In this document: positions 36,101-45,007 of the stretch, in pieces | Numbering within the stretch: position 1 is the stretch's first letter | Layout of the letters: every line of letters starts with the position of its first letter | NCBI GenBank assembly: GCA_004431415.1 | Contig: QPMI01000375.1 | Span: forward strand, 1 to 45,007 | Direction: 5' to 3' | Origin: Cyanophora paradoxa | Lineage: Eukaryota; Glaucocystophyceae; Cyanophorales; Cyanophoraceae | DNA length: 45,007 nucleotides | Notes under the pieces: generated by a model | Databases searched by the model: none | What the model was told of the DNA's origin: nothing | Seen by the model: the letters and a program-made list of their open reading frames with translations, nothing else | Translations under genes and position numbers: made by a program

Positions 36101-36189
36101 CTGCGCGGGGGGCCTCGTCGCGGGCTGCGCGCGTCCGGGGCGGCGGGGAGAAGGGGGCGGGCCTGCCGGGGCGGGAGTTGCTGGGGCGG

Positions 36190-39100
36190 GAGGCGGTCCC
36201 GTCGGTCCCCGAGATGGAGGCGGCGCCGCTCGGCGAGATCGACACCGTCCCGCTGCGCCGGCCGTCAGGCGGCGCCCCGCGGGGCGGGCGCAGCGGCGGC
36301 CGCGCCTGCCGGAGCGGTCGCGGTGGGCGTGGGGCACGCGGGGCGGCGGGGGGCGGGCCCGGGGCGGCGGGAGGGTGGGAGGGGCCATGGCGAGGGTGGC
36401 GGAGGGGAAGGCGGCGGCGGGGTCGGCCCCGGCCTCGGGGTCCGGCTCCACGACCGCCCCCGGAAGGGCCCCGCCCCCCGGGGCGCACCGGCAGCCGCCC
36501 CCGGCCCCGACCCCCGGCGCCGCCGCCTCCTCCCCGAGGGCCGCGCCTCGGCGCCCTCGCCCGCCTCGGCGAAGGCGTCCACGGCCCGGCGCACCCGCGG
36601 CGCCGCCGCCGGCCGCACCCCGTCCCGCGTCCTGCGCGGCGAGGCGTCGAAGGGCGGGGGCGCGGGGCACGGGAGGGGCACCGGCGGCGGGAGCCGCAGT
36701 AGACGGCGACGCCGAGGGCGAAGAGGAGGCAGACGGCGACGGGGACGACGATGCCGGCGATGAGCGCCACGTTCGGCCCGCCCGGCGCCTCCGCCTGCCG
36801 CCCGAACTGCACCGCTGGCGGGTCCGCCAGCGCCGCGCCGCCCGCGGAGGAGGCCCCGCCGGGCGCCGAGCCGCCGCCGGCGGGGGCGCCCGGGGCGGAG
36901 GTGCCGCCGGCTGACGCGAGGCGTGAGAGGGGGCGGGCCGCAAAGCTTCGCGCGGCCGCACGGGGGAGGAGGCTGGGGGGGACGCCGGGCGCGAGGGACG
37001 AGACGACCAGCGCGTACCGCTGCGGCCGCCTCAGCAGGCGCCCCGGCAGCTAAAGGGTCTCACGGTGCTAGAGCCTTCACGGCGGGCGCGCTGCACGTCT
37101 CGGGGCGCGGGGGCGGGGGCGGGCGGGGCCGGGCCTGGCGGTCGGGGAGGGGCATGCTGGCGCTGGAGACGACCACGGTCACGTTCCCCGCCGCCCCCGC
37201 CACCTCCACCTGCCCCCCGCGCTCAGGGGGAGGGCGGGGCGGGCGGGGGAGGCGGGCGGGCCTGCTCGACGTTGTTGAGCGCGTCCCGCTGCGCGCCGCC
37301 GTTCCCCAGGTGCGCCTCCCCCTCCACGTACACTACCAGGTCCAGGTCGTTCGTCTGCGAGCGCAGCGGTGGGCGGGTGTGCAGCGCGGGGCGGGTTAGG
37401 GCGCACGAGCACGCGGCCCGTCGTGGCGCCGGCGGCCGGGTCCGTCCAGACCTGCCGCACCCGCCGTGAGGGAGGGGACAGGGAGGGGGCTACGACGGCG
37501 GCGAACGAGGGTGGCCTTGATGTTGCGCGGGGAGGAGAGGGGTACGTAGAAAGACGAAATGTAGGGGCCGCCGGTGGGGAAGCCCTGCAGGAAGCGTGAG
37601 GGAAAGGGCGGGAAGTGGCCCCGGTGGGACTCGAACCTGGTCGTCCTTGAGGAGGAGCCAGGAGACGCGGGGCGAGGGGCCCAGGGGCAGGCTCGTGGAA
37701 AGCTGCACGGGCGCCCGGAGCCGCGTGGGCGAGGCGGGGGCGGGAGGGGGCGGGGGCGGGGCGCACGTCGAGGCGGCCGAAGCCCTGCATCTCCCGCGCG
37801 ACGGGCACCTCCTCGAGGCCCCGCAGCGCCTCGGGGCGCGGGTAACCCCTGCCGGCCACGCGTCGCCCCGGCGCGGGGGTCGGGCGGGGTGCGGGCGGCA
37901 GCGCACTGGAGGCCGGCGAGGGGCCGGGCGCCGTTGATGAGGATCGCCTTGACGAGGGCCGCCGAGGGCCTCCCGAGGGGCCCACCGCCGGCGCCGCTCG
38001 GCCCCTGCCGGGAGCGCTGAGCGGCGGAGCGGCGGGGGCGGGGGCGGCGAGGAGGGGGGGGCGGACTCGCGGAGGAACTGGCGGACGATGGCGGCGGCGG
38101 CGGCGGCGAGCGAGGCCGACACGGAGGTCCCCGAGGACTGCGCCCCCGGGCCCGCCCCTCGCTCCCCCTCCCTCTGCGCGCCGACCGGGCGGGGCGGGGC
38201 GGGGGGTGCGGACGAGGGCGAGGGAGGAGGGGATGCGGGTGCCGTCCGGGAGCAGCAGCGGCCGCCCGCCGCGCACTGCTCCGTCGCCACGTCGTCGTCC
38301 GACATCTGCCGGGGGCGGCGGGTGAGGGGGGCGGGCGGGGCGGGGCGGGGTGGCGGGGCGGGAGGGCGGACGGCGGCGACGACGGACTGGCCGACGGCGA
38401 CGAGGTCCGGCTTCATGCGCCCGTCGAACGTCGGCCCTGCGCGCGTGCGCGTTGGCGAAGTCGAGGAGGGCGGCCCGGGGGCGGGGGCGGGCCCTGCGCG
38501 GAGAAGCCGGCGACGTTCGCCTGGTCGTAGTGCGACGGCTCCTGCCGCGGCACCCTGCGCCCGCCCCGCCCGCCCGCCCGCCCGCTCGCCCCGGCCCCGC
38601 GGCCCCGGCGGGGCGCGGGGGCGGGCACCGCTCGCAGCAGGTGGGGTCCGGCAGCGTCGCCGTCTCGCAGCAGTCGCTCCTCGGGGAGTAGGCCACCGCC
38701 GCCTGCCCCGCGCCCCGTGAGCGCCGGCGGGGCCCGCGGGGCCGCGCGCGGTGCCCGCCTGGAAGCCCTCGTTGGAGGTCTGGCTGGCGCCCACGACGAG
38801 GCAGTTCTTGCACGTCGCCGGCGCCGCTGCCGCCGCCCGCCTCAGGGGGCGTTGGCGGGGGAGGAGGGGCCGGGGCGGGCGCGCCGATGGTCCCCCGCCC
38901 GTTCCACCCGTCGTTCCCCGCCGCCACGACGATCAGCATGTCTGCGCAGCGCGCTCCCAGACCCGTCTGGGCGACGCGAGGAGGGCGCGGCGCGCACCGG
39001 GGTGCTCAAAGGCGAACCGGTCGATTGTGTTCTCGCTGAGGCCTGCGCGGCGGGGCCGCGTGGGCTGCACGATACGGAGAACGCTAGAACAAATCAAAGG

Positions 39101-41002
39101 TACCGTAGTAGTTGCAGGAGGGGGTCCCCGTGGCGGTGCGCTTGCAGCCCCTGCCGGGCCGTCAGGGTGGGCACACCAGGAGGGCGCGCAGGGCGGCGGG
39201 CCATGTCACGAGGTGGATGCGGGCGCCGGCGTTGTACTGGGCCTGGGGGTACAGGGCTCAGGTCCGTCGGAGGATACCGGGTGATTCAGAAGGCGCACGA
39301 GGAGAACGCTCTCCTGGAAGGGGTCTGGCAGGCCCGGCATCTGCCCCCCCGTCGGTGGGGAACACAGAGGCGCGGAGTGGTCGAGGGAAGGGTACGCACG
39401 GTGCCCGACGCGTCGCCGTAGTCCGTGAAGACGATCTGGGGGGGCTCGGGGTCGGGAGGGGCGAGAGGACGGGGAGGGGTACGAGGGGCCGCGCCTTGGC
39501 GTCCCGCGCGAGGCCCGAGTACTCCCCCACGCGCGTCAGCGCCGCGGGGTCCGCGACCTGCGCCCGCGTGAGGCCCGGCAGGGGAGGGGGGGGGCGCCTG
39601 CGGGGGGCACCGGGGTGTAGTCGCGGGAGGCGAGGCCGGCGAGGACGCCGACGGAGCGGGTGCCGTGCTCCGAGGGGCCCGAGATCGACGCCCCCGCCGC
39701 CACCAGGTACAGGATCACCTGAGCGCCCGCCTCGCCCGGGGCGCCGGTGGAGGGGGCGGGGCCGGGGGGCTCGCCTTGCGGCGGGCGGGGTTCGGGGCGA
39801 CCTTCGGGGGCACCGTGCTGTCCCGCTCCCGGAACATGCTGCCCGGCCCCGCGCTGAGGCGCCCCGGGGGCCGGGGCGCGGGGCGGGGGCGCGGGGCCGC
39901 GCACCACATGTCGAAGTCGAGGCCGTCGTCCCCCGCCCCCACCACCTCCCCCGCCCCCGCCAGCCCCGCCTCCCAGAAGACAGCAGCCCCCAGCCCGCCC
40001 CCGGGGTCTGCCCCTCGAAGCCTCGGAGAGGGGCGGGCGGGCGGGGTCGGGGGCGGCAGCGGCGGGCGGCGCGGACCGGCGGCCTGGGTGAGGGCGGCGG
40101 CGTAGCGCATGCGGAGGGCCGGTTCCGAGACGGGCTGCACCCAGAGGACCCCCGGGCGGGAGGCGAGGTACCCCAGCGCCGCCCCCCGCGCGTCCGGCGC
40201 CCCCAGGGAGACCCGCACGACGGCGCCGTCTTCGCCGGCGGCCGCGCCGTCGCCGTGGGCGGGGCGCGCGGGGCGCACGGCGGCCGGGAGGCCCGTCAGG
40301 CGCGAGAGGGCGTCTTGCCAGCGAGCCAGCAGCGGCCCGCCGCCTGCCCCCGGGCCGTACTCCGCCCCGCCAAGCGTACGCCCCCAGGCGACCTTCACGG
40401 CCCACTCGGCCGTCGCGTTCGCTCCCCGCGCGAGGGCCTCCGCCCGCGCGTCCCTTTTGTGCCGCTCCTCGAGAATTCCAGCCTGTCCCGCGCCGGCTCA
40501 GCGCGCCCGGCGACCGCCGCCCCTCCCGCGGCTCACCCAGAGCACGCCGGGGACGCCCAGCGCGCGTTCCGCGTCGCGCTCCGTGGCGAGCAGAAGGAAT
40601 GTGTTGTGCGGCACGTAGTCGCCGAGCTGCAGCCCCAGCGCCGCTTCCACCGCGCTGCGAGCCTCCGGGCCCGCGAGGTGCAGCATATAGACGGCGTGAG
40701 GCTCGTCTACGCTGCAGGGGCCGCATGCCACGCCGCGGCTGCCCAGCCGATCCACATCCAAAGCGAGCGACCGAAGAAGGATCTGCGGTCCAGTTCAGCG
40801 CAGCAGCTGCGGCGCTTCCAGCTAGGGGCATGCGCGCCTTTCTGGGGTGCCGTTCGGCGTGCGCGAAGAGCTGCGGCCGGTTCTCGCGCCAGCTCAAAGA
40901 CGAAGGCGAGGCGCCTGAAACTGGCGCGGCTAGCAGCGCCGACACCGCCAGCGCTACAGCTAGCAACACCAGCGCTTGCGGCAGCCTCTCCGGCGCAGCC
41001 AT
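36190..41002 (-). CDS. Membrane-anchored S8 (subtilisin-like) serine protease
   Basis: A secreted or surface subtilase. The ATG at 41000-41002 starts a signal peptide (MAAPERLPQALVLLAVALAV). The prodomain-like part reads YMLHLAGPEARSAVEAALG, then GDYVPHNTFLLLATERDAER. Catalytic Asp: EVVGAGDDGLDFDMCMFRER. Catalytic His: SEHGTRSVGVLAG. Oxyanion Asn: MLIVVAAGNDGWNGRG. Then comes ATCKNCLVVGASQTSNEGF. NVAGFSAQGP, then TFDGRMKPDLVAVGQSV, then catalytic Ser in SSGTSVSASLAAAAAAIVRQ complete the domain. A beta-sandwich segment follows (QVWTDPAAGATTGRVLV, TNDLDLVVYVEGEAHLGNGG, DALNNVEQ, VTVVVSSASM, RYALVVSSL). A single transmembrane helix (NVALIAGIVVPVAVCLLFAL) at about 36715-36785 and a basic stop-transfer come last. 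The 3' end is uncertain. The intron 38827-38884 is GC-AG. Confidence 0.88.
38827..38884 (-). other. GC-AG intron in the subtilase catalytic domain
   Basis: Sense donor GCGCGCCCG, acceptor GCGGCAG, 58 nt. The junction G|CG gives GRGTIAAPATCKNCLVVGA, matching the family block '(T/V)xxPATxKNxLxVGA'. Confidence 0.85.
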
Positions 41003-41554
41003 GCGGATGAACTCCGATCCGGCGCAGTCGAAAGTGGTCTCGGCCGGAGCCGAACCGGTGCCTGCCCAACCTCGCGACTGGTCATGGGCTGCGCGTGCCG
41101 TGTGCAACACCGTGAGCCCATCTTGGCAAGCCCATCCCGTTAGCAGCTGCAGCAACTGCGGCCGGAGCATCTGGTCGCTCAACGGCCGGCACCTGGAGTT
41201 GACTCACGTAGCACTAGCTTACCAATTGCAGAGCTGTTGCGCTAGCGAGGGGCAGCAGACCCGGGCAGTGCACGCGCTACACCGTACTAACACGTAGTGG
41301 CAGGCTGAGCACCGGCAGGCCCGGCAGCAGAGCAGCTCGCAAGTTTTAGCGCTGCGCATACAGGATCCACCACCCACGCGTCAGAGCGAGCGCGCACCGA
41401 GGCCGACCCGCCGGGGCTATAGCTAGCTGCAGCTCGCGCAGCTGCTGCGATAAGGTGGGCGCGCGCTGCACGTGCCTCCTTCTCTGATCCGGCCACATGC
41501 ATGACGCGCGCGCGCGCGGGCGGGCGAGCCAGATCGATCGCCAGGACCGATATC
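41003..41554. other. Divergent spacer between subtilase and membrane-protein gene
   Basis: About 550 nt of mixed composition, less GC-rich than the genes, with several CAGCTGC/GCAGCTGC-like words around 41140-41450. No coding exon or defined motif recognised; it must serve as the promoter region of both divergent genes. Confidence 0.45.
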
Positions 41555-42316
41555 ATGCAGGTGCATCAGGAGAGGGGGATGGGGTGGAACGAGGCGGCGC
41601 ACCAGGCGATCGGGAAGAAGCCGAGCGCCGCGGAACCGAAACTCAAGAACGTCGCCTCCGTGGTCGTCCGCGTGCGCCCGCCTCGCCGGCGCGCGTTCGC
41701 CCATTGCAATCGCTGACGCCGAGGGCGCCCTCGGCCTCGGGCTCGCGCGCAGGCGACGGCGTCGTTCACGTCGCTGGGGTCGGTGGCGCAGACCCACCGG
41801 CGCCTCGCCGTCGCCGTCTACGTCGCCCTTATCCTCGTCTGGCTCGGCTACTGGCGCGCCCCGCCCGCACCCCGCATCTCCGCCCGCGCCGATCTGATTG
41901 AGGGCGGGGCGGGGCGCCGGGCAGCGCGTGGATGATCTGGTCGCTGACGCAGGAGTACAACAAGTTCGTGGGGCAGACGAACGAGATCGAGGAGGTGGTC
42001 AAGGAGGCCCGCCCCCGCCCCCGCCCCAGCGCCCGGTCGCGATCGAGGCCTCACGCCGCGGCGCCCCGCCCCGCATGCGCAGCTCCCTGCCGTCATGATC
42101 TGCTACAACCATTTCGTGCCCTTCGGTTCCCCTAAATGTGAGCCGCCCGCGCGCCGACCCCTCAGGGGAGCCCTCACGCGGGGCTCTCGGGCGGGGCCGG
42201 CGGGGCAGACACGTTCCGGGAGGGGCGGTGGCGCTGCGCGGCCTTCGACGCGGCGAACAAGAACGCGCCGCTCGGCGGCCCCTGCACCATGGAGCGCTAC
42301 ACGGGTGCCCGCCCCG

Positions 42317-42352
<36 letters not shown>

Positions 42353-44064
42353 CCGCGGCCCCAGGCCCCCACCCCTCGAGGGGCCTGCGCCGGCTCAGCG
42401 GCCGGGGCGGCAGGGGCGGGCTGAACGAGGACCTCTTCCCCAGCGACGGCTGCGTCGTCTTCCGCCCCAACGCCGACGTCACGAGCACCATGCAGGCCCG
42501 CCCCGGCCGCCCCGCCCGAGGCCCGAGGCCCGGCGGCCGGCCCCCAACGCCCCGCCCGCGCAGATGTTCAGGATCGAGGCGGAGTGGGAGGGGCCCGTCG
42601 AGCAGGCCCGCCCCGCCCCCGCGCCCCTGCGCCGCGCTCGCCCGCGCCGACGCCCCGCGGGGCCGGCAGGACGAGCACCGGATGTACGCCGCCCTCTTCC
42701 TCGACCCCAACTTCCACGAGGTGCCCCCCCCCCCCCCCCCCCCCCCCACCCTCCCCTCGCTCGGCTGGCGCCCTTCTGAGCGGCGGCGGCGCGCAGGACG
42801 ACATGTGAGGGCCCGGCCCGGGCCCCGCGGGGCGCGAGGCGTCCCCTGACGCACCCCGGCCGGCGCAGCGTCAAGGCGTCGCACAACCCCATCTACTTCC
42901 CCATGGGCCGGCGCGCCGGCACCTCCTTCCCTCTCCTCCGCCCTCCCCTCCCCGGGGCCGCTCACGGGGGTGCAGGCATGGGTACGCGTCGCTGGAGAAG
43001 ATCTCGTGGGAGTTCGCGAGCGGGTGAGCGGGGCGGGGCGGGGCGCGGGGCGGGGCGGGGCGGGGCCTGAGGGCCCCCCCTTCGCCCAGGTACAAGGACT
43101 TCACGTACGAGGTCGAGTGGCAGGACGCCGGCCACGCCCCCGCCGCCCCCGTGCGCCTCCGAGTCCATGCGCCCCCCCGGCCTCGCCCGGACGGGCCCGA
43201 GGCGGCGCGCAGGCGTTCCTGCGGGAGGCGGCGCCCCTGGCGGCCGGCAACACGGTGACGGGCGCCTCCCTCTTCGTCCGCTACCTCTCCATGGAGGTGC
43301 ACCCGGCCCGCCTCGAGGCCCCCCCGCCCCTTCTCCCCCCGCCGAGGGCGCCGGGGGGGCCCGGGCAGACGCTGGCGCACACCGAGGTCCGCTCCACGGA
43401 CCTCCAGTCCACCATCACCCTCGTCCGCCCCGCCCCGGCCCCCGCCCGCACCCGCCCACGCCCGCCCGCCCACGCGCCCCCGCCAGGCCATCAGCAGCAT
43501 CTTCTCCACCTACACCACCATCGTCTCCACGGTGTGCGGGGCCGGGGCCGGGGCGGGGGCGGCGCCGACGGGGGGCCCCGCACGGGCGCAGGTGTTCGCG
43601 GTGCTCTTCGTGCCGATGATGGCCGAGGAGCTCTTCTTCGTCTCCCGCGTCTGGAAGCTCTGGAAGGCGCCCCCCCGGCCCCGCCCCGCCCCTCGCCCCT
43701 CCCCCTCACCCGCCCCCCGGCCCGCATGCGCAGGGCGCCGGGGCGGACCCCGAGGACCCCGCCCCCGGGACGGCCGCCGCGCCGGCGCCCCCTGCGCTCG
43801 CCACCCGCGACCTTGACCTCGTCAAGCCCCCCGGCGGCAGTCAGTACCCCCACCCCCCACCCCCCCTGTCCCCCCGCGCGCCCCAGGGGGCCAGCGGCGG
43901 CTGACTCTGCGAGGTGCCGCGTAGACGGGGGGGTGGAGTTCGGGGCGGGAGGCTTCGAGCCCGAGCACGGCTGGGGCCCCGCCCCCGCCGTGCACGTGCC
44001 CGTGTACCCGGGCCCTCCCCCCAGCGCCCGGCCCGCCAGCGGGCCGCACACCATCCGCGTCTGA
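41555..44064 (+). CDS. Unrecognised multi-exon membrane protein
   Basis: I do not recognise the family. The ATG at 41555 gives MQVHQERGMGWNEAAHQAI, followed after an intron by THRRLAVAVYVALILVWLG (membrane segment). Further exons: AWMIWSLTQEYNKFVGQTNE, LPAVMICYNHFVPFGSPK, YTFREGRWRCAAFDAANK, then LNEDLFPSDGCVVFRPNADV, MFRIEAEWEGPVEQ, DEHRMYAALFLDPNFHE and YASLEKISWEFASG-YKDFTY. After these come PLAAGNTVTGASLFVRYLS, STDLQSTITLVR and AISSIFSTYTTIVSTV, and a second membrane stretch VFAVLFVPMMAEELFFVSRV. The architecture is a large probably lumenal/extracellular domain between two hydrophobic segments, then a short Pro-rich tail; stop at 44062-44064. It is the gene richest in GC-AG introns (41854, 42496, 42606) and has 33- and 24-nt C runs. 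The order of exons is clear; some borders are not. Confidence 0.6.
42317..42349 (+). repeat. 33-nt poly-C tract in an intron
   Basis: The longest homopolymer of the window, in the intron after PCTMERYT of the membrane-protein gene. The donor region reads GGTGCCCGCC. Confidence 0.85.
42496..42563 (+). other. GC-AG intron (STMQ|MFRIEA)
   Basis: Donor GCCCGCCCCGG after a CAG exon end, acceptor CCGCGCAG, 68 nt, phase 0. No GT occurs between the coding end and the acceptor. Confidence 0.75.
42606..42669 (+). other. GC-AG intron (PVEQ|DEHRM)
   Basis: Donor GCCCGCCCCGC after a CAG exon end, acceptor GCCGGCAG, 64 nt, phase 0. A GT six bases upstream could also splice in frame, which would delete VEQ, so this one is slightly less certain. 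Confidence 0.65.
42724..42747 (+). repeat. 24-nt poly-C tract in an intron
   Basis: Lies directly after the donor GTG of the intron following LDPNFHE in the membrane-protein gene. Confidence 0.85.
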
Positions 44065-44872
44065 TCCGGCCGACCTCCCTCTTTACTGTCTAGTTTAATT
44101 TCTAACTGAGTCGGGGGTCTTTGTATCCCCGTCCGACGGTCTATGTAGCTGTTTGTCCGCTCTTCAACCTGCGGATATTCAGTACCCTCTATCAATTATT
44201 GAGTTACATAGTTTCAGGAACACTCTGACATCCATATGCTAGTCTGACTCTGAATTCTGTGTTTTACGTATACTAGGTACGCCGTGTGACGTATACCATT
44301 CATGCATATGCCGTGATGATTTTCGAATTCTAGCCGGAAATTAGTCTTTGCGCATGCGGCACTGCAGTCTTTCCTGTTCAATTGCAACGGCTCCTTTTTC
44401 TTCCGATCGATCGCAAGACTTAATTTTGGCAATTGCAAGACTCTGAGACCCGGCCCGGCTGCCAGGCGGACCCGCGCGAAACCCGCGAGACTTCGATTTT
44501 TAGAAAATTTCGCGAGACTTTTAGTTGCGCCAGGAATCCGGCCACGGGCCAGTCACACATGCACATTTCGCCTGAACTCCGGAAAACCCGTTCGATGTTC
44601 CGCGTGAAAATCTGAAAATCTCAGGACACTTTGACGCAGTGATCGGATCCGCATGGTAAACGTAGCGGAGAGGCACGTCTCTCCGCACCGTGGCACGAGC
44701 CGCGGCCGCGGATTGTTCACTCAAAAATTAATGCTAGCGCTTACGAAGTGCTAATGGAACTAAACATAAGCTGGCAACTACATGAAACAAAAAGCACGTA
44801 CGGCAAAAGAAGAAGAATGCAAAAAGGGCCCACCGGGACGGAAGAATCCGAAATTTTAGATCGCACACGCAG
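44065..44872. other. A/T-richer convergent spacer, no gene seen
   Basis: About 800 nt with the lowest GC of the window, containing a direct repeat CGCGAGACTT (about 44485 and 44511) around TTTTTAGAAAATTT. Short open frames here have no recognisable product. It separates two gene 3' ends and probably contains both UTRs and polyadenylation signals. Confidence 0.5.
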
Positions 44873-44970
44873 CTACGCGTGCGAAGCGGCCGGGAAGCGG
44901 CGGACGTAGTCGGCGTAGTAGAAGAGCGTGATTAAAGGCTGCCCCAGCATGATCGAGAGCCAGAAGACCA
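44873..44970 (-). CDS. Last exon of a DGAT1/SOAT-type MBOAT acyltransferase (gene continues off the right edge)
   Basis: The exon on the minus strand follows an acceptor CCTGCGCAG and reads VVFWLSIMLGQPLITLFYYA, then DYVRRFPAASHA with stop TAG at 44873-44875. DGAT1 and sterol O-acyltransferases end with exactly this kind of segment (FW.S...GQP...L.YY.D). The enzymes make triacylglycerol or steryl esters in the endoplasmic reticulum. Only about 32 residues are visible and the catalytic His is outside the window, so the choice between DGAT1 and SOAT is open. Confidence 0.6.
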
Positions 44971-45007
44971 CTGCGCAGGGAGGCTAAGCGTCAGGGGGCC
45001 CATGGCC

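Overview
The window is a very GC-rich nuclear segment from a eukaryote, most likely a unicellular flagellated alga or protist. No marker fixes the lineage. Haptophyte-like is my guess from the GC-rich, intron-dense style, the non-canonical splice donors and the mixed algal gene set. Almost every gene is cut by many short introns of about 50-80 nt, so long open frames are mostly fortuitous. Real genes appear only when short exon pieces in different frames are joined at splice sites. I assigned exons by reading conserved family motifs across the junctions.

Layout from left to right: a multi-BRCT protein of PTIP/MDC1/TopBP1 type (+, 5' end off the window); an F-box protein with leucine-rich C-terminal part (-); an unrecognised small protein with a possible mitochondrial presequence (-); a secreted PAP2/vanadium-haloperoxidase-like protein (+); mitochondrial proline dehydrogenase (-); an ELMO-domain protein (-); a secretory-pathway fucosyltransferase-like enzyme (+); an IMPACT/YigZ-family protein (-); an acidic-tailed protein A (+); a YME1/FtsH-type AAA metalloprotease (-); triosephosphate isomerase (+); an acidic-tailed protein B, inverted paralogue of A (-); a GT31 (Fringe/C1GalT-like) glycosyltransferase with a long Pro/Gln/Glu/Ala repeat tail (+); a MAP kinase with a TQY activation motif (-); a MYCBP/AMY-1 homologue (-); a LAMTOR5 homologue (+) touching a YnfA/UPF0060 membrane protein (+); a membrane-anchored S8 subtilase (-) with further exons downstream; an unrecognised multi-exon membrane protein (+); and the last exon of a DGAT1/SOAT-type MBOAT acyltransferase (-) at the right edge.

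The genes are not a pathway cluster or operon; they are an ordinary mixture of housekeeping, mitochondrial (PRODH, YME1), signalling (MAPK, ELMO, LAMTOR5) and secretory genes (glycosyltransferases, subtilase, haloperoxidase-like). I found no defence system, CRISPR array, tRNA or rRNA.

The most unusual content is in the introns. At least twelve introns have GC-AG rather than GT-AG borders. They fall into two recurring donor types (GCGCGC and GCCCGCC), and several are fixed by invariant motifs such as the FtsH Walker B. Other introns contain runs of 19-33 cytosines on the sense strand, one has a 14-bp perfect hairpin reaching its acceptor, and a 10-nt microexon sits inside the MAPK glycine-rich loop. 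Two inverted paralogues share intron sequence more closely than exon sequence.
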